NCBI RefSeq assembly: GCF_020564935.1 | Contig: NZ_JAJCXB010000008.1 | Coordinates: 1 to 64,000 of the forward strand | Length of the DNA stretch: 64,000 nucleotides | Reading direction: 5' to 3' | DNA from: Streptomyces pinistramenti | GTDB taxonomy: Bacteria; Actinomycetota; Actinomycetes; Streptomycetales; Streptomycetaceae | Shown here: positions 56,651 through 64,000 of the stretch, piece after piece | How positions within the stretch are numbered: position 1 is the stretch's first letter | Layout: every line of letters starts with the position of its first letter | The notes under the pieces: model-generated | Told to the model about the DNA's origin: nothing | The model's input: only the letters and a program-made list of their open reading frames with translations | Databases searched by the model: none | Made by a program: the position numbers and the translations under genes

Positions 56651-57736
56651 GTGCCACTTCGTCACGTCAGAACGCTCGCCGCCGTCGTCTCCGCGGCCTG
56701 CCTCGCGCTCACCGCCACCGCCACGGCGCACGGTGCGGGCCGCGGCGCCGCCCCGGAGCCGAAGGCCCTGGGCAGCAACTGGTACGCGGCGGCGCCCTAT
56801 CTCATGCCGCTCGACAACGACCCGCCGGACGCCGGAGCGGTAATGAACGCCACCGGCCTCAAAGCGTTCCAGCTCGCCTTCATCCTGGCCCCGAACAGCG
56901 GTGGCTGCACCGCGACATGGGACGGCACGAGCCCGGTGAGCTCGGACACCGCGGTGGCCGGCGTGATCTCCGCGATCCGCGCGAAGGGCGGCGACGTCTC
57001 GGCCTCCATCGGCGGATACGGCGGCACCAAGCTCGGGCAGAGTTGCGGCACCCCCGAGGCGACGGCCGCCGCATACCAGCAGGCCATCGACAAGTACGGC
57101 CTCAAGGCGCTCGACTTCGACCTGGAGGAGCCGGAGTACGAGAACACCGCCGCCATCCACAACGAGATCGGGGCCGCCAAGATCCTCCAGCAGAAGAACC
57201 CCGGGATCTACCTCTCCATCACCACCGCGGGGACCGCCGACGGCACCGGCTGGTTCGGCAAGCAGATGCTCAACGAAGCCAAGTCCCAGTCCTTCACGCC
57301 GGACAACTTCTCCATCATGCCCTTCGACGGCGGCTTCAACGGCGCCGCGTCGCAGACCGCGGCCCTCACGAACTTCAACGGGATCCTGCGGTCCACCTTC
57401 GGCTGGGACGAGGCCACCGCCTACGCCCACGAGGGCATTTCGCAGATGAACGGCCGCAGCGACACCGGCGAGTACTTCACCCAGGCGGACTTCCAGAAGG
57501 TGCTGGACTTCGCGACCGCCCACCACCTGGCACGCTTCACGAACTGGTCCGTCAACCGGGACCGGCAGTGCTCCCCGCCGGACAACAACGGCAAGACATC
57601 CGGCACATGCAGCAGCGTGCCACAAGGCGCGTACGACTTCACCGCGTACTCGGTGAAGTTCGCCGGCGCCGCTTCCACCACCGCACGGCCGTCCATCCCA
57701 GGAGGCACGTCAGGGGAGCTGCACGCCGCCCGGTAG
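56651..57736 (+). CDS. Secreted GH18 chitinase
   Basis: 361 residues from GTG with GGGAGGG four bases ahead. Signal peptide (VVSAACLALTATATAHGAG). Catalytic motif of family 18 near residue 155: LKALDFDLEEPEYE (DxDxE). SASIGGYGG precedes it as the SxGG motif. No carbohydrate-binding module. Likely an extracellular chitinase of the compact single-domain type. Confidence 0.88.
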   Translation: MPLRHVRTLAAVVSAACLALTATATAHGAGRGAAPEPKALGSNWYAAAPYLMPLDNDPPDAGAVMNATGLKAFQLAFILAPNSGGCTATWDGTSPVSSDTAVAGVISAIRAKGGDVSASIGGYGGTKLGQSCGTPEATAAAYQQAIDKYGLKALDFDLEEPEYENTAAIHNEIGAAKILQQKNPGIYLSITTAGTADGTGWFGKQMLNEAKSQSFTPDNFSIMPFDGGFNGAASQTAALTNFNGILRSTFGWDEATAYAHEGISQMNGRSDTGEYFTQADFQKVLDFATAHHLARFTNWSVNRDRQCSPPDNNGKTSGTCSSVPQGAYDFTAYSVKFAGAASTTARPSIPGGTSGELHAAR

Positions 57737-58010
57737 CGCGTCGGCGGCGAGCGCGGTCAGTACGGAGAAGTCACTGCTGCGCGCCCGGATGCGGGGCACG
57801 AAACCGGCCGTCCCACAGGCGCGTTGGATCCTCTCGTAGCAGGACGCGACGGGGACGGGGGTGAGCCACGGGGCGTCGGCGAGGGCCGCCAGGTCGGCGG
57901 GTTCACCGACTGCCAGGCCGAGGCCGGACGCACGGTCGGGATGCAGGGCGAGCAGCACCGGGGCGTCCAGCAGCTTCGATTCCTCGCAGCCCCGGGGGGA
58001 GTCGCGGGGC
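57710..58010 (-). pseudogene. LysR regulator, C-terminal fragment
   Basis: About 100 codons of a LysR substrate-binding domain (SKLLDAPVLLALHPDRASGL, DLAALADAPWLTPVP, RARSSDFSVLTALAA) ending inside the chitinase 3' end. The DNA-binding half is missing. It is placed head to head with an EamA fragment, which also lacks its start. Confidence 0.75.
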
Positions 58011-58014
58011 AGCA

Positions 58015-58420
58015 GTGCAGCTGTGCGCTCTTCCAGGGCACGTACCACACGGCGGCCAAGCCCCTGCTGGACCGCTACAGCGGGCCGGCGGTCGCCACCT
58101 CGCATGGCCGCGGGGACGCTCATCGCGCTGCCCGTGCTCCCGGTCACCGTGGACGCCGTGGGGCACGCACCGGCGGGCGCCCTCGCCGTGGCGGCCTTCC
58201 TGGACCTGCTGCCCTCCGCGCTCGGCTTCGTCATCCGGGGCTACGCCGTGACGCGCCTGCCGATGTCGGTGTCCGCGGCCGCCCTGTACCTGGTGCCGCC
58301 CGCGCGCTCGTCATCTCTTTCGGGTGGCTTGCGGCGGTGCCCCACGTCGTCGAACTGACCGGCGGCCTGGTCACCGTCCTCGGCGTCATCCTCCTCAACC
58401 GCCCGCTCCGGCCGACGTAA
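58015..58420 (+). pseudogene. EamA/DMT transporter, C-terminal fragment, frameshifted
   Basis: The second half of a 10-TMS EamA permease in three frames: ALFQGTYHTAAKPLLDRYSG, then GTLIALPVLPVTVDAVGHAP and LLPSALGFVIRGYAVTRLPM, then SFGWLAAVPHVVELTGGLVT to TAA at 58420. The first half is missing. Together with the LysR fragment it marks a deletion that removed a divergent promoter and both 5' halves. Confidence 0.75.
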
Positions 58421-58493
58421 CGGAGGCGCGGCGCGGCCCGCATTGCCCGGAATGAGATGGCTATGCGCGGGCGGCACGGCTAGCGTCACTTCG

Positions 58494-59714
58494 GTGAATC
58501 CCGCCATCCGGAAGATCCCCGAAGCGCAGCTGGACCAGGCCCTCGACCTCACCGAGCTGGTGTTCCACGAGAAGGACTCGGAGGAGGAACGCGCCCGGTG
58601 CCGCGCGGCGCTGAGGCGCTGCGCACGCACCGGGGCCTACGACGGCGACACCCTCGTCGGCCTGGTCGCCGCACACCCGTTCCGCCTGTCCGTGCCCGGT
58701 GGTGACCTGGCCTGCGCGGGGCTCGATCACGTTGCCGTCGCCCCCACGCACCGCAGGCGCGGGCTGCTGTCCCGCATGCTCAACGAGCAGTGGCGGCACT
58801 GCGCCGAGGCCGGCCAGCCGCTGTCCTGCCTGTGGGCGTCGGAGGAAGCCATCTACGGCCGCTTCGGCTACGCCCACGCCACCGAGGCTTACACCATCGA
58901 GATCGACTCCACTCGGCCGCTCGCCCTGCGCATCACCCCCGATCCGCGTCCCCTGCGGCTGCTCGATCATGCGGAGGCGCCGGCCGTGCTCGGGCCCCGG
59001 TACGAGGCGGGGCGCTTCTTGCGGGCCGGCCGTCTCGCCCGGGACGACGACTGGTGGCGCACGCACGTGCTCTGCGACGAGGAGGACGAGGGGCCTGCCC
59101 GCGTCGTCGCGCTCGGCGAGCCGGGCGCCGTACCCGCCGGATACGCCGTCTACCGTACCGAGGCCGGGAACAGCGTGACGCGCGCGCCGGGTGTGATCGA
59201 GGTGTACGAACTGGAGGCGGACAGCGCCCCGGTGGCCGCCGCGCTGTGGGACTACCTCGCCGCCATCGACCTCACGGGCAAGGTGGTGGCCTGGGTACGG
59301 CCGACGGACGATCCGCTGCTGCACTTTGCTGCCGACCGGGATCAGGTACGCGTCACGAAGCAGTACCCGGCGCTGTGGCTCCGCCTGGTGGACGTGCACG
59401 CGGCCCTGACGGCCCGGTCCTGGGCGGCGCCCGTCGATCTCGTGCTCGACGTCGGCGACGCCACCCTGCCCGCCAACCACGGCCGCTTCCGCCTCACGGC
59501 CGGGCCCGGCGAGCCGACGTCCTACCGGCCGGCCGACGACCCGCCCGACCTCGTCCTGGACGTCCGCGAACTGGCGGCCTGCTACCTGGGCGGCACGCCC
59601 CTGCGCCGCCTCCTGACAGCGGGACTGGCCACCGAACGCACACCGGGTGCGGCGGACCGCCTGGACGCGGCGCTGCGGACGGATCTCCTGCCGTTCGCCC
59701 ACGAGGACTACTGA
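58494..59714 (+). CDS. Eis-family N-acetyltransferase
   Basis: 406 residues, the usual Eis length. Tandem GNAT with the acetyl-CoA loop VAVAPTHRRRGLLSRMLNEQ, then a sterol-carrier-like C-terminal domain. It ends LLPFAHEDY, whose terminal aromatic carboxylate fits the Eis catalytic C-terminus. Start GTG 58494 follows a TAGCGT -10-like box by seven bases, so the mRNA may be leaderless. Eis enzymes acetylate aminoglycosides and other amines; substrate here unknown. Confidence 0.9.
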   Translation: MNPAIRKIPEAQLDQALDLTELVFHEKDSEEERARCRAALRRCARTGAYDGDTLVGLVAAHPFRLSVPGGDLACAGLDHVAVAPTHRRRGLLSRMLNEQWRHCAEAGQPLSCLWASEEAIYGRFGYAHATEAYTIEIDSTRPLALRITPDPRPLRLLDHAEAPAVLGPRYEAGRFLRAGRLARDDDWWRTHVLCDEEDEGPARVVALGEPGAVPAGYAVYRTEAGNSVTRAPGVIEVYELEADSAPVAAALWDYLAAIDLTGKVVAWVRPTDDPLLHFAADRDQVRVTKQYPALWLRLVDVHAALTARSWAAPVDLVLDVGDATLPANHGRFRLTAGPGEPTSYRPADDPPDLVLDVRELAACYLGGTPLRRLLTAGLATERTPGAADRLDAALRTDLLPFAHEDY

Positions 59715-59861
59715 CGGCCGCCCGCCCCGCCGCCCCTGCGCCCATCCGTGTCCGGGCTGACCCAATGGGGTCGGGGCGGCACACGGCGGGTCCGGCGCCG
59801 GGTATAGACGGTCTGACGGATGCCGGACCAGCCGGACAGAACATGAACAGGAGCTCCTCAG

Positions 59862-60281
59862 ATGTCGAAACCCCCGCTTCCCGACGCGGCCGTAGCGATG
59901 CTGGCACAGGCGAATCCGGCGGTCGTCACGACGCTGCGGTCGGACGGGCAGCCGGTGTCCACGGCCACCTGGTACCTCTGGGACGACGGCCGGGTGCTGG
60001 TCAACATGGACGAGGGGCGCAGGCGGCTGCAGCACGTCCGCCGCGATCCCCGGGTCACGCTCACCGCGCTCGACGAGGGCAACTGGTACACCCACATCAG
60101 CCTCATCGGCCGGGTCACCGACCTGTACGAGGACAGCGACCTGACCGACATCGACCGGCTGGCCCGCCACTACCTGGGCAAGCCGTATCCGCAGCGGGAC
60201 CGCGGCCGGGTCAGCGCCTGGATCGAGATCGACCGCTGGCACGGGTGGGGCACGTTGAAGGACAACTACCAGGCCGGATGA
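59862..60281 (+). CDS. PPOX-class flavin/F420-binding protein
   Basis: 139 residues, ATG with AGGAG ahead. Split beta-barrel features: NPAVVTTLRSDGQPVSTATW, YLWDDGRVLVNMDEGRRRLQ, NWYTHISLIGRVTDL, and a closing basic/aromatic tail. This matches F420-dependent PPOX-class proteins of about 140 residues. They reduce or bind small molecules; the exact substrate is unknown. Confidence 0.9.
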   Translation: MSKPPLPDAAVAMLAQANPAVVTTLRSDGQPVSTATWYLWDDGRVLVNMDEGRRRLQHVRRDPRVTLTALDEGNWYTHISLIGRVTDLYEDSDLTDIDRLARHYLGKPYPQRDRGRVSAWIEIDRWHGWGTLKDNYQAG

Positions 60282-60403
60282 CGCGGTGCGGGACGGGAGG
60301 CGTCTTCGCTCAACTGCCGGGCCGCAGAAGGAAAGGGACCACGCGTATTGCCGGAGCGCGGGGCCACGCGCCGACCGCCGTGCACGCGTGCGAGAGTGGT
60401 GCG

Positions 60404-61111
60404 ATGCAGACCATCGGGTTGATCGGCGGCATGAGCTGGGAGTCCACGGCGGAGTACTACCGGCTGCTGAACGAGCTGACGCGGGAGCGGCTGGGCGGGC
60501 TGCACTCCGCGCCGTGCGTGCTCTACTCCGTGGATTTCGCACGGATCGAACGGCTCCAGGCGGCCGGGCGCTGGGACGAGGCCGGGGAGCTGCTGGCCGA
60601 TGCGGCGGTTGCGGTGCAGGCGGCCGGCGCGGACATGGTGCTGCTCTGCACGAACACCATGCACAAGGTCGCCGACCGAGTGGCGGCCGCCGTGCGGATC
60701 CCGCTCGTGCACCTCGCCGACACCACCGCCGACGCCGTAAGGGCGCGGGGCCTGCGGCGCGTGGGGCTGCTGGGCACCGCGTTCACCATGGAGCAGGACT
60801 TCTACCGCGACCGCCTCGCCTCCCACGGACTCCAGGTGCTCGTCCCCGGCGCCGAGGGGCGTCGGCGCGTGCACGAGGTGATCTACGACGAGCTGTGCCT
60901 CGGCGTCGTACGGGAGGAGTCCCGGCGCGACTACCAGGCCGTCATCGCGGACCTCGTGACGGCGGGGGCCGAGGCCGTCGTGCTCGGCTGCACGGAAATC
61001 GAGCTGCTGATCGGCGCCGACGACAGTCCGGTCCCGGTCTTCCCCACGACCTTCCTGCACGCCGAGGCGGCGGTGACGCGCGCCCTTGAGACCTCCGGGC
61101 ATCGGAGCTGA
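60404..61111 (+). CDS. Aspartate/glutamate racemase family protein
   Basis: 235 residues. Both catalytic Cys are present: LLCTNTMHK near residue 85 and VLGCTEIELL near 197. The N-terminus QTIGLIGGMSWESTAEYY is diagnostic of the YgeA/aspartate racemase group. Probable cofactor-independent amino acid racemase. Monocistronic. Confidence 0.92.
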   Translation: MQTIGLIGGMSWESTAEYYRLLNELTRERLGGLHSAPCVLYSVDFARIERLQAAGRWDEAGELLADAAVAVQAAGADMVLLCTNTMHKVADRVAAAVRIPLVHLADTTADAVRARGLRRVGLLGTAFTMEQDFYRDRLASHGLQVLVPGAEGRRRVHEVIYDELCLGVVREESRRDYQAVIADLVTAGAEAVVLGCTEIELLIGADDSPVPVFPTTFLHAEAAVTRALETSGHRS

Positions 61112-61196
61112 GCGCGAACCCCCAACTGCCGTGCGCGACACGACCGGTGGGGAATATCGCGGTTGGTCTTCACCGGTCGGAGCGGAGGGATCAGCC

Positions 61197-61283
61197 GTGC
61201 GCACTGTGCGTGAGGTCGTGTACGAGGTCGTGGCCGCGGTGGCGCCGCACGAGGTGCCGCTGCTCGACCGGACACCCCCGTAG
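61197..61283 (+). pseudogene. Short truncated open frame with a strong ribosome site
   Basis: GTG preceded by GGAGGG at seven bases; reads RTVREVVYEVVAAVAPHEVP then stops after 28 codons. It looks like the amphipathic N-terminus of a longer actinomycete protein cut short, but the family is not identified. It could also be a leader peptide for the following gene, whose start is 33 bases away. Confidence 0.35.
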
Positions 61284-61315
61284 CCGCAACGCCGTTGGCA
61301 GGAGAGAGGCGGCCG

Positions 61316-61951
61316 GTGCGCCGGCAGGTCACGGCGGCCGTGCTGTGCGCTACCGCCGTAAGGCTCGCGGTCGTGTCGGGGAGTGCGACGGGGAGCACGG
61401 CGGGGAACGCGCTGTGGGCGGGGCTGTTGCGGGGGCCGGGCGCGACACGGGTGGTCAGGCCGCCACTGCAGAGCATCCCGGTGATGGTGTTCAGGCTCTG
61501 GGACGGGCGGCCGGTCCTTTCCCGGACCGCCGGGCACACGGCGGCGTACCGGAACGCTTCGAGCAGGGCGGTCGCGCGGCGTGGCAGCCGCGGGCCGGCG
61601 GCGGGCGGCATGGACCTCCGGCGGGACAGGGCGGTCGAAGCCGCCTGCCACGACCTGGCCAAGGACGCCGAGGCGGGCGCCGGAGCCCGTCCCTACCCGT
61701 TCGCCGACGGGCGGCGGTGGTGGTCGCTGGTGCTCGACGGGACACGGCGGGGCAGTGCGGTCTGCCTTGCCCCTGCCACGAACGGTGCCGGAGGCGGCCT
61801 CCTGGAGGTGAACCGGCACCTCGCGTCGGCGCAGTCGGCCGTGCAGCAGCGGAACAAGGTGATGAAGACCTTCGAGGCGGAGCACGCCCCGATGAAGCAG
61901 CCGCGCCCCGGCGGCCACGATCGCCCCGGCATCGCCCCCATGAAGCCGTGA
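61316..61951 (+). CDS. Hypothetical exported protein
   Basis: 211 residues from GTG with GGAGAGAGG six bases ahead (TTG 61295 in frame is less likely). A short basic start and hydrophobic stretch (VTAAVLCATAVRLAVVSGSA) may be a signal peptide. The rest shows no family I recognise; Lys- and Arg-rich C-terminus with a helical SAQSAVQQRNKVMKTFEAEH. Codon use is normal for the organism. Followed by a hairpin terminator. Confidence 0.55.
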   Translation: MRRQVTAAVLCATAVRLAVVSGSATGSTAGNALWAGLLRGPGATRVVRPPLQSIPVMVFRLWDGRPVLSRTAGHTAAYRNASSRAVARRGSRGPAAGGMDLRRDRAVEAACHDLAKDAEAGAGARPYPFADGRRWWSLVLDGTRRGSAVCLAPATNGAGGGLLEVNRHLASAQSAVQQRNKVMKTFEAEHAPMKQPRPGGHDRPGIAPMKP

Positions 61952-61957
61952 GCCACG

Positions 61958-61985
61958 GCGGGCGGCCGCGCGAGGGGCCGCCCGC
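61958..61985. terminator. Hairpin terminator between convergent genes
   Basis: Perfect 10-bp arms GCGGGCGGCC / GGCCGCCCGC with an 8-base loop. Confidence 0.7.
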
Positions 61986-62019
61986 TTCGGCCCTCGCCCC
62001 CTGTTCCCGGTGAACAGCA

Positions 62020-62724
62020 TCAACTGCCCTTTCCTGCCGCATCGATGAGAACCTGTGCCAGCTCGCGGGGGCGGGAAAACATGGGCCAGTGGCCGGTTGC
62101 CAGCGTGGTCAGCCGCCAGTGCTCGCCGGTCAGCATCGCAGTCACCTCGTCGCTCGGTCCGGCACTGTCGGGCAGGCAGGCGAGGTAGGTCACCGGGAGG
62201 CCGTCGAGCGCGCCGGACAGCACGGCCGGTTCGGTCAGGGTCGCTCCCGGATGGGGCGTGGAGGCCGCCGCGATCCGTGCGATCTGTGCGTCGCCGAGGT
62301 TGTGGCCTGTGTAGTCGGCCGCGGGCAACGGTGGCCAGAATCCCGCGTGCGCGGCGAGCGACGCCTCCACTCTCGCCCGGCCTTCCGGCCAGGCGGACAC
62401 GAAGGACTCGCCATCGGCCGGAACGTTGGAGTCGACGAAGACCAGGCGGGTCAGCCGGTCGCCGATGCGCTCGGCGGCCTGACCTGCCGGTATGCCCGCG
62501 TAGCTGTGCCCGGCGAGGACGACGTCGCGCAGATCGCGGCGTTCGATCTCGTCGACGATGTCCTGGACGTGGGTCTGCTGCCCGGCCGGTACGCCCCGCT
62601 TGTCGGCAAGGCCGGACAGCGTCAGGGGGTAGGCGTCATGGCCGGCCGCACGCAGCTCGGGCACCACCTCGTCCCATGCCCACGAGCCGAGCCACGCCCC
62701 TGCAACCAGCACGAAATTCGTCAT
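62020..62724 (-). CDS. Alpha/beta hydrolase (salicylate esterase/MES-like)
   Basis: 234 residues. NFVLVAGAWLGSWAWDEVVP, nucleophile elbow VLAGHSYAG (Ser), acid near FVDSNVPADGES, and catalytic His in TLATGHWPMFSRPRELA. This is the short AB-hydrolase group with small-ester or lactone substrates. Monocistronic, divergent from the phosphatase gene at 62912. Confidence 0.92.
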   Translation of the reverse strand: MTNFVLVAGAWLGSWAWDEVVPELRAAGHDAYPLTLSGLADKRGVPAGQQTHVQDIVDEIERRDLRDVVLAGHSYAGIPAGQAAERIGDRLTRLVFVDSNVPADGESFVSAWPEGRARVEASLAAHAGFWPPLPAADYTGHNLGDAQIARIAAASTPHPGATLTEPAVLSGALDGLPVTYLACLPDSAGPSDEVTAMLTGEHWRLTTLATGHWPMFSRPRELAQVLIDAAGKGS

Positions 62725-62911
62725 GCCGGCAACGTATCGGAGGGGTCTGACAATCCGGCCCCGTCCATCCGCGACGGCCGGTGCCCGGCTTCGGGCATCG
62801 GCCATGCGCCGGGGCGGGCTCCCGGACCGGCTCCGCGGCCTCGCTCCGGTACCGCGGGACTCCGGTGCCACGGAGGATCGCGCATCGGACCACACGGTCG
62901 GCGTGCGGCGT

Positions 62912-64000
62912 ATGTGCGGCACCGGCAGGGTGAGAAGGGTGATTGGGGAAACGGTCAGGCGGTGGGCGGTCTGGGCGCCGGCAACTGTGATCCTGCTGGC
63001 GGTGCTGGTGGACCTCGTGACGCCCACGCAGGTGACGACCGCGCCGCTGCTGTCCGTCGCACCGGTGCTGGCGGCCCCGGTGCTGCGCCGAACCATGATC
63101 GTCGTCGTCGGCCTGGTCGCCATGGGGGTGCATGCGCTCCTCGCCTACCTCGACGGCACGTTCGGCTGGCAGCGCGGCATCTCCAACCAGCTCACCCTCG
63201 TGGCGGTGACACTGCTGGCAATCGCGCTCAACCGCTCGCTCCGCTACGAGCACACCACCGCCCAGCACGCCAGGCGCGCCGCCGCGACCGCCGTGCAGGC
63301 CGTGCTGCCGACTCCCCCGAGCCGGCTCGGCGCGCTGCACATCGCCGCCCGTTATGTGCCTGCCGAGAGCGGGGCCCTGATCGGCGGCGACCTGTATGCG
63401 GTGCAGGACACGCCGTACGGGGTGCGGGCCATGGTCGGCGACGTGCGGGGCAAGGGGCTCAGCGCCATCGGCGCGGTCAGCGTCGACGTGGGCGCGTTCC
63501 GCTTCGCCGCAGATCAGGCGCCCGATCTGGTCCGGCTGGTCGACATGCTGGAGGAGGCCCTGCTGCGTGAGGGGCAGCGTCGGGAGGGGCTGGAGCAGTC
63601 CGAGGGGTTCACGACCGCACTCCTCGCGGAATTCGCGGCCGATCTCAGCCGCGTCCACCTGGTCAACCGGGGCCACCCGCCTCCGCTGCTCCTCACCTCC
63701 TGCGGCGACGTGACCGTCCTGGAGCCGTCGGACGAGGCGCCCCCTCTGGGCATCACCTCGCTGGGCGCATGGGCCACGACGGTGGACACCTTCGTCTTCC
63801 CTCCTGGTGCGACGCTGCTGTGCCACACCGACGGCATCACCGAGGCCCGCAATCCGGCCGGAGTCTTCTACCGGCCCGAGTCGCGCATTCCCTACCTGCT
63901 GGAACGGCGGCTGAAGTCCGCGCGCGGTGCGCAGCCCGTCGATCCCGGGACCGTCCTCGATCTGCTGATCCACGACGTCAGCCGGCACAGCGGTGGCCGC
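62912..64000 (+). CDS. Membrane-bound SpoIIE-type PP2C phosphatase (cut by window edge)
   Basis: At least 363 residues. About four N-terminal membrane segments (VILLAVLVDLVTP, TMIVVVGLVAMGVHALLAYL, LTLVAVTLLAIAL), then a SpoIIE/PPM phosphatase domain with metal-binding GGDLYAV, VGDVRGKGLSAIG and LLCHTDGITEARN. It would dephosphorylate an anti-sigma-factor antagonist. Start uncertain: ATG 62912, GTG 62930 or GTG 62939 are in frame and none has a clear ribosome site. The 3' end lies beyond the window. Confidence 0.88.
   Translation, partial: MCGTGRVRRVIGETVRRWAVWAPATVILLAVLVDLVTPTQVTTAPLLSVAPVLAAPVLRRTMIVVVGLVAMGVHALLAYLDGTFGWQRGISNQLTLVAVTLLAIALNRSLRYEHTTAQHARRAAATAVQAVLPTPPSRLGALHIAARYVPAESGALIGGDLYAVQDTPYGVRAMVGDVRGKGLSAIGAVSVDVGAFRFAADQAPDLVRLVDMLEEALLREGQRREGLEQSEGFTTALLAEFAADLSRVHLVNRGHPPPLLLTSCGDVTVLEPSDEAPPLGITSLGAWATTVDTFVFPPGATLLCHTDGITEARNPAGVFYRPESRIPYLLERRLKSARGAQPVDPGTVLDLLIHDVSRHSGGR

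Noticed and set aside
58461..60542. Minus-strand open frame of 693 codons
   Set aside because: Shadow of the Eis-type and PPOX genes; no recognisable domain.
62636..63988. Minus-strand open frame of 450 codons
   Set aside because: Shadow of the SpoIIE phosphatase, His/Gln/Arg-rich, no ribosome site.

Overview
The window reads as Streptomyces or a close actinomycete relative. GC is about 72 percent, third codon positions are almost always G or C, GTG and TTG starts are common, and many families are typical of Streptomyces (DUF6801, DUF6153, DUF4232, CbtAB, ECF41 sigma factors, SpoIIE-type phosphatases). The gene mix is accessory rather than core: many regulators, exporters, detoxification enzymes and decayed genes. 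This looks like a chromosome arm. No rRNA, tRNA or CRISPR array was seen.

Layout. (1) 1-5900: the 5' part of a type I polyketide synthase (KS-AT-DH-methyltransferase), cut by the window edge, preceded by a free-standing methyltransferase. (2) 5900-11920: a broken IS5-type transposase, a truncated prpC, intact prpB and prpD, and a divergent RamB-type regulator whose last codons are frameshifted. (3) 11340-13200: a histidine-phosphatase-like protein convergent with cbtB-cbtA, which is preceded by a clear cobalamin riboswitch. (4) 13300-16500: a NACHT NTPase with membrane segments and a possible N-terminal amyloid-type motif, after a secreted DUF6801 protein. (5) 16970-20800: DUF6153 and DUF305 (metal-handling type) and a UvrA2-like protein. 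(6) 21000-26950: a GntR regulator divergent from an aromatic-catabolism set (FAH hydrolase, extradiol dioxygenase, flavin hydroxylase) with a convergent amidohydrolase. (7) 27240-28790: debris of an Rhs toxin tip joined to a truncated reductase, followed by a probable immunity gene.

(8) 29070-35950: an ECF41 sigma factor with an SRPBCC partner, a TetR/MFS efflux pair, two fused pseudogenes, an M20 peptidase and another TetR. (9) 36320-42250: UDP-glucose dehydrogenase, glycosyltransferase, DHA2 exporter, an ABC remnant and a TetR, which could form a make-transfer-export glycosylation unit. (10) 42450-45680: a beta-lactamase-like hydrolase, an NmrA-like gene with one internal amber codon, and a 36-residue charged peptide directly followed by a PIMT-type methyltransferase. 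The last pair resembles a minimal imiditide (aspartimide RiPP) locus. (11) 45970-55870: GNATs, a MarR-MFS-isochorismatase operon, a GNAT/ATP-grasp pair, an XRE regulator, an NmrA-like reductase facing a second MarR, and an HTH/hydrolase pair. (12) 56000-64000: an LRR-like fragment with an 18-bp repeat, a GH18 chitinase, LysR and EamA half-genes fused back to back, an Eis-type acetyltransferase, a PPOX protein, an Asp/Glu racemase, a secreted hypothetical protein, a hydrolase and the start of a SpoIIE phosphatase.

About ten genes carry frameshifts, truncations or nonsense codons. Several are single-base changes, and the window begins with a poly-C run, so some may be assembly errors. The fused half-genes and the Rhs debris look like real decay. 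All assignments come from reading the sequence; no database search was possible.
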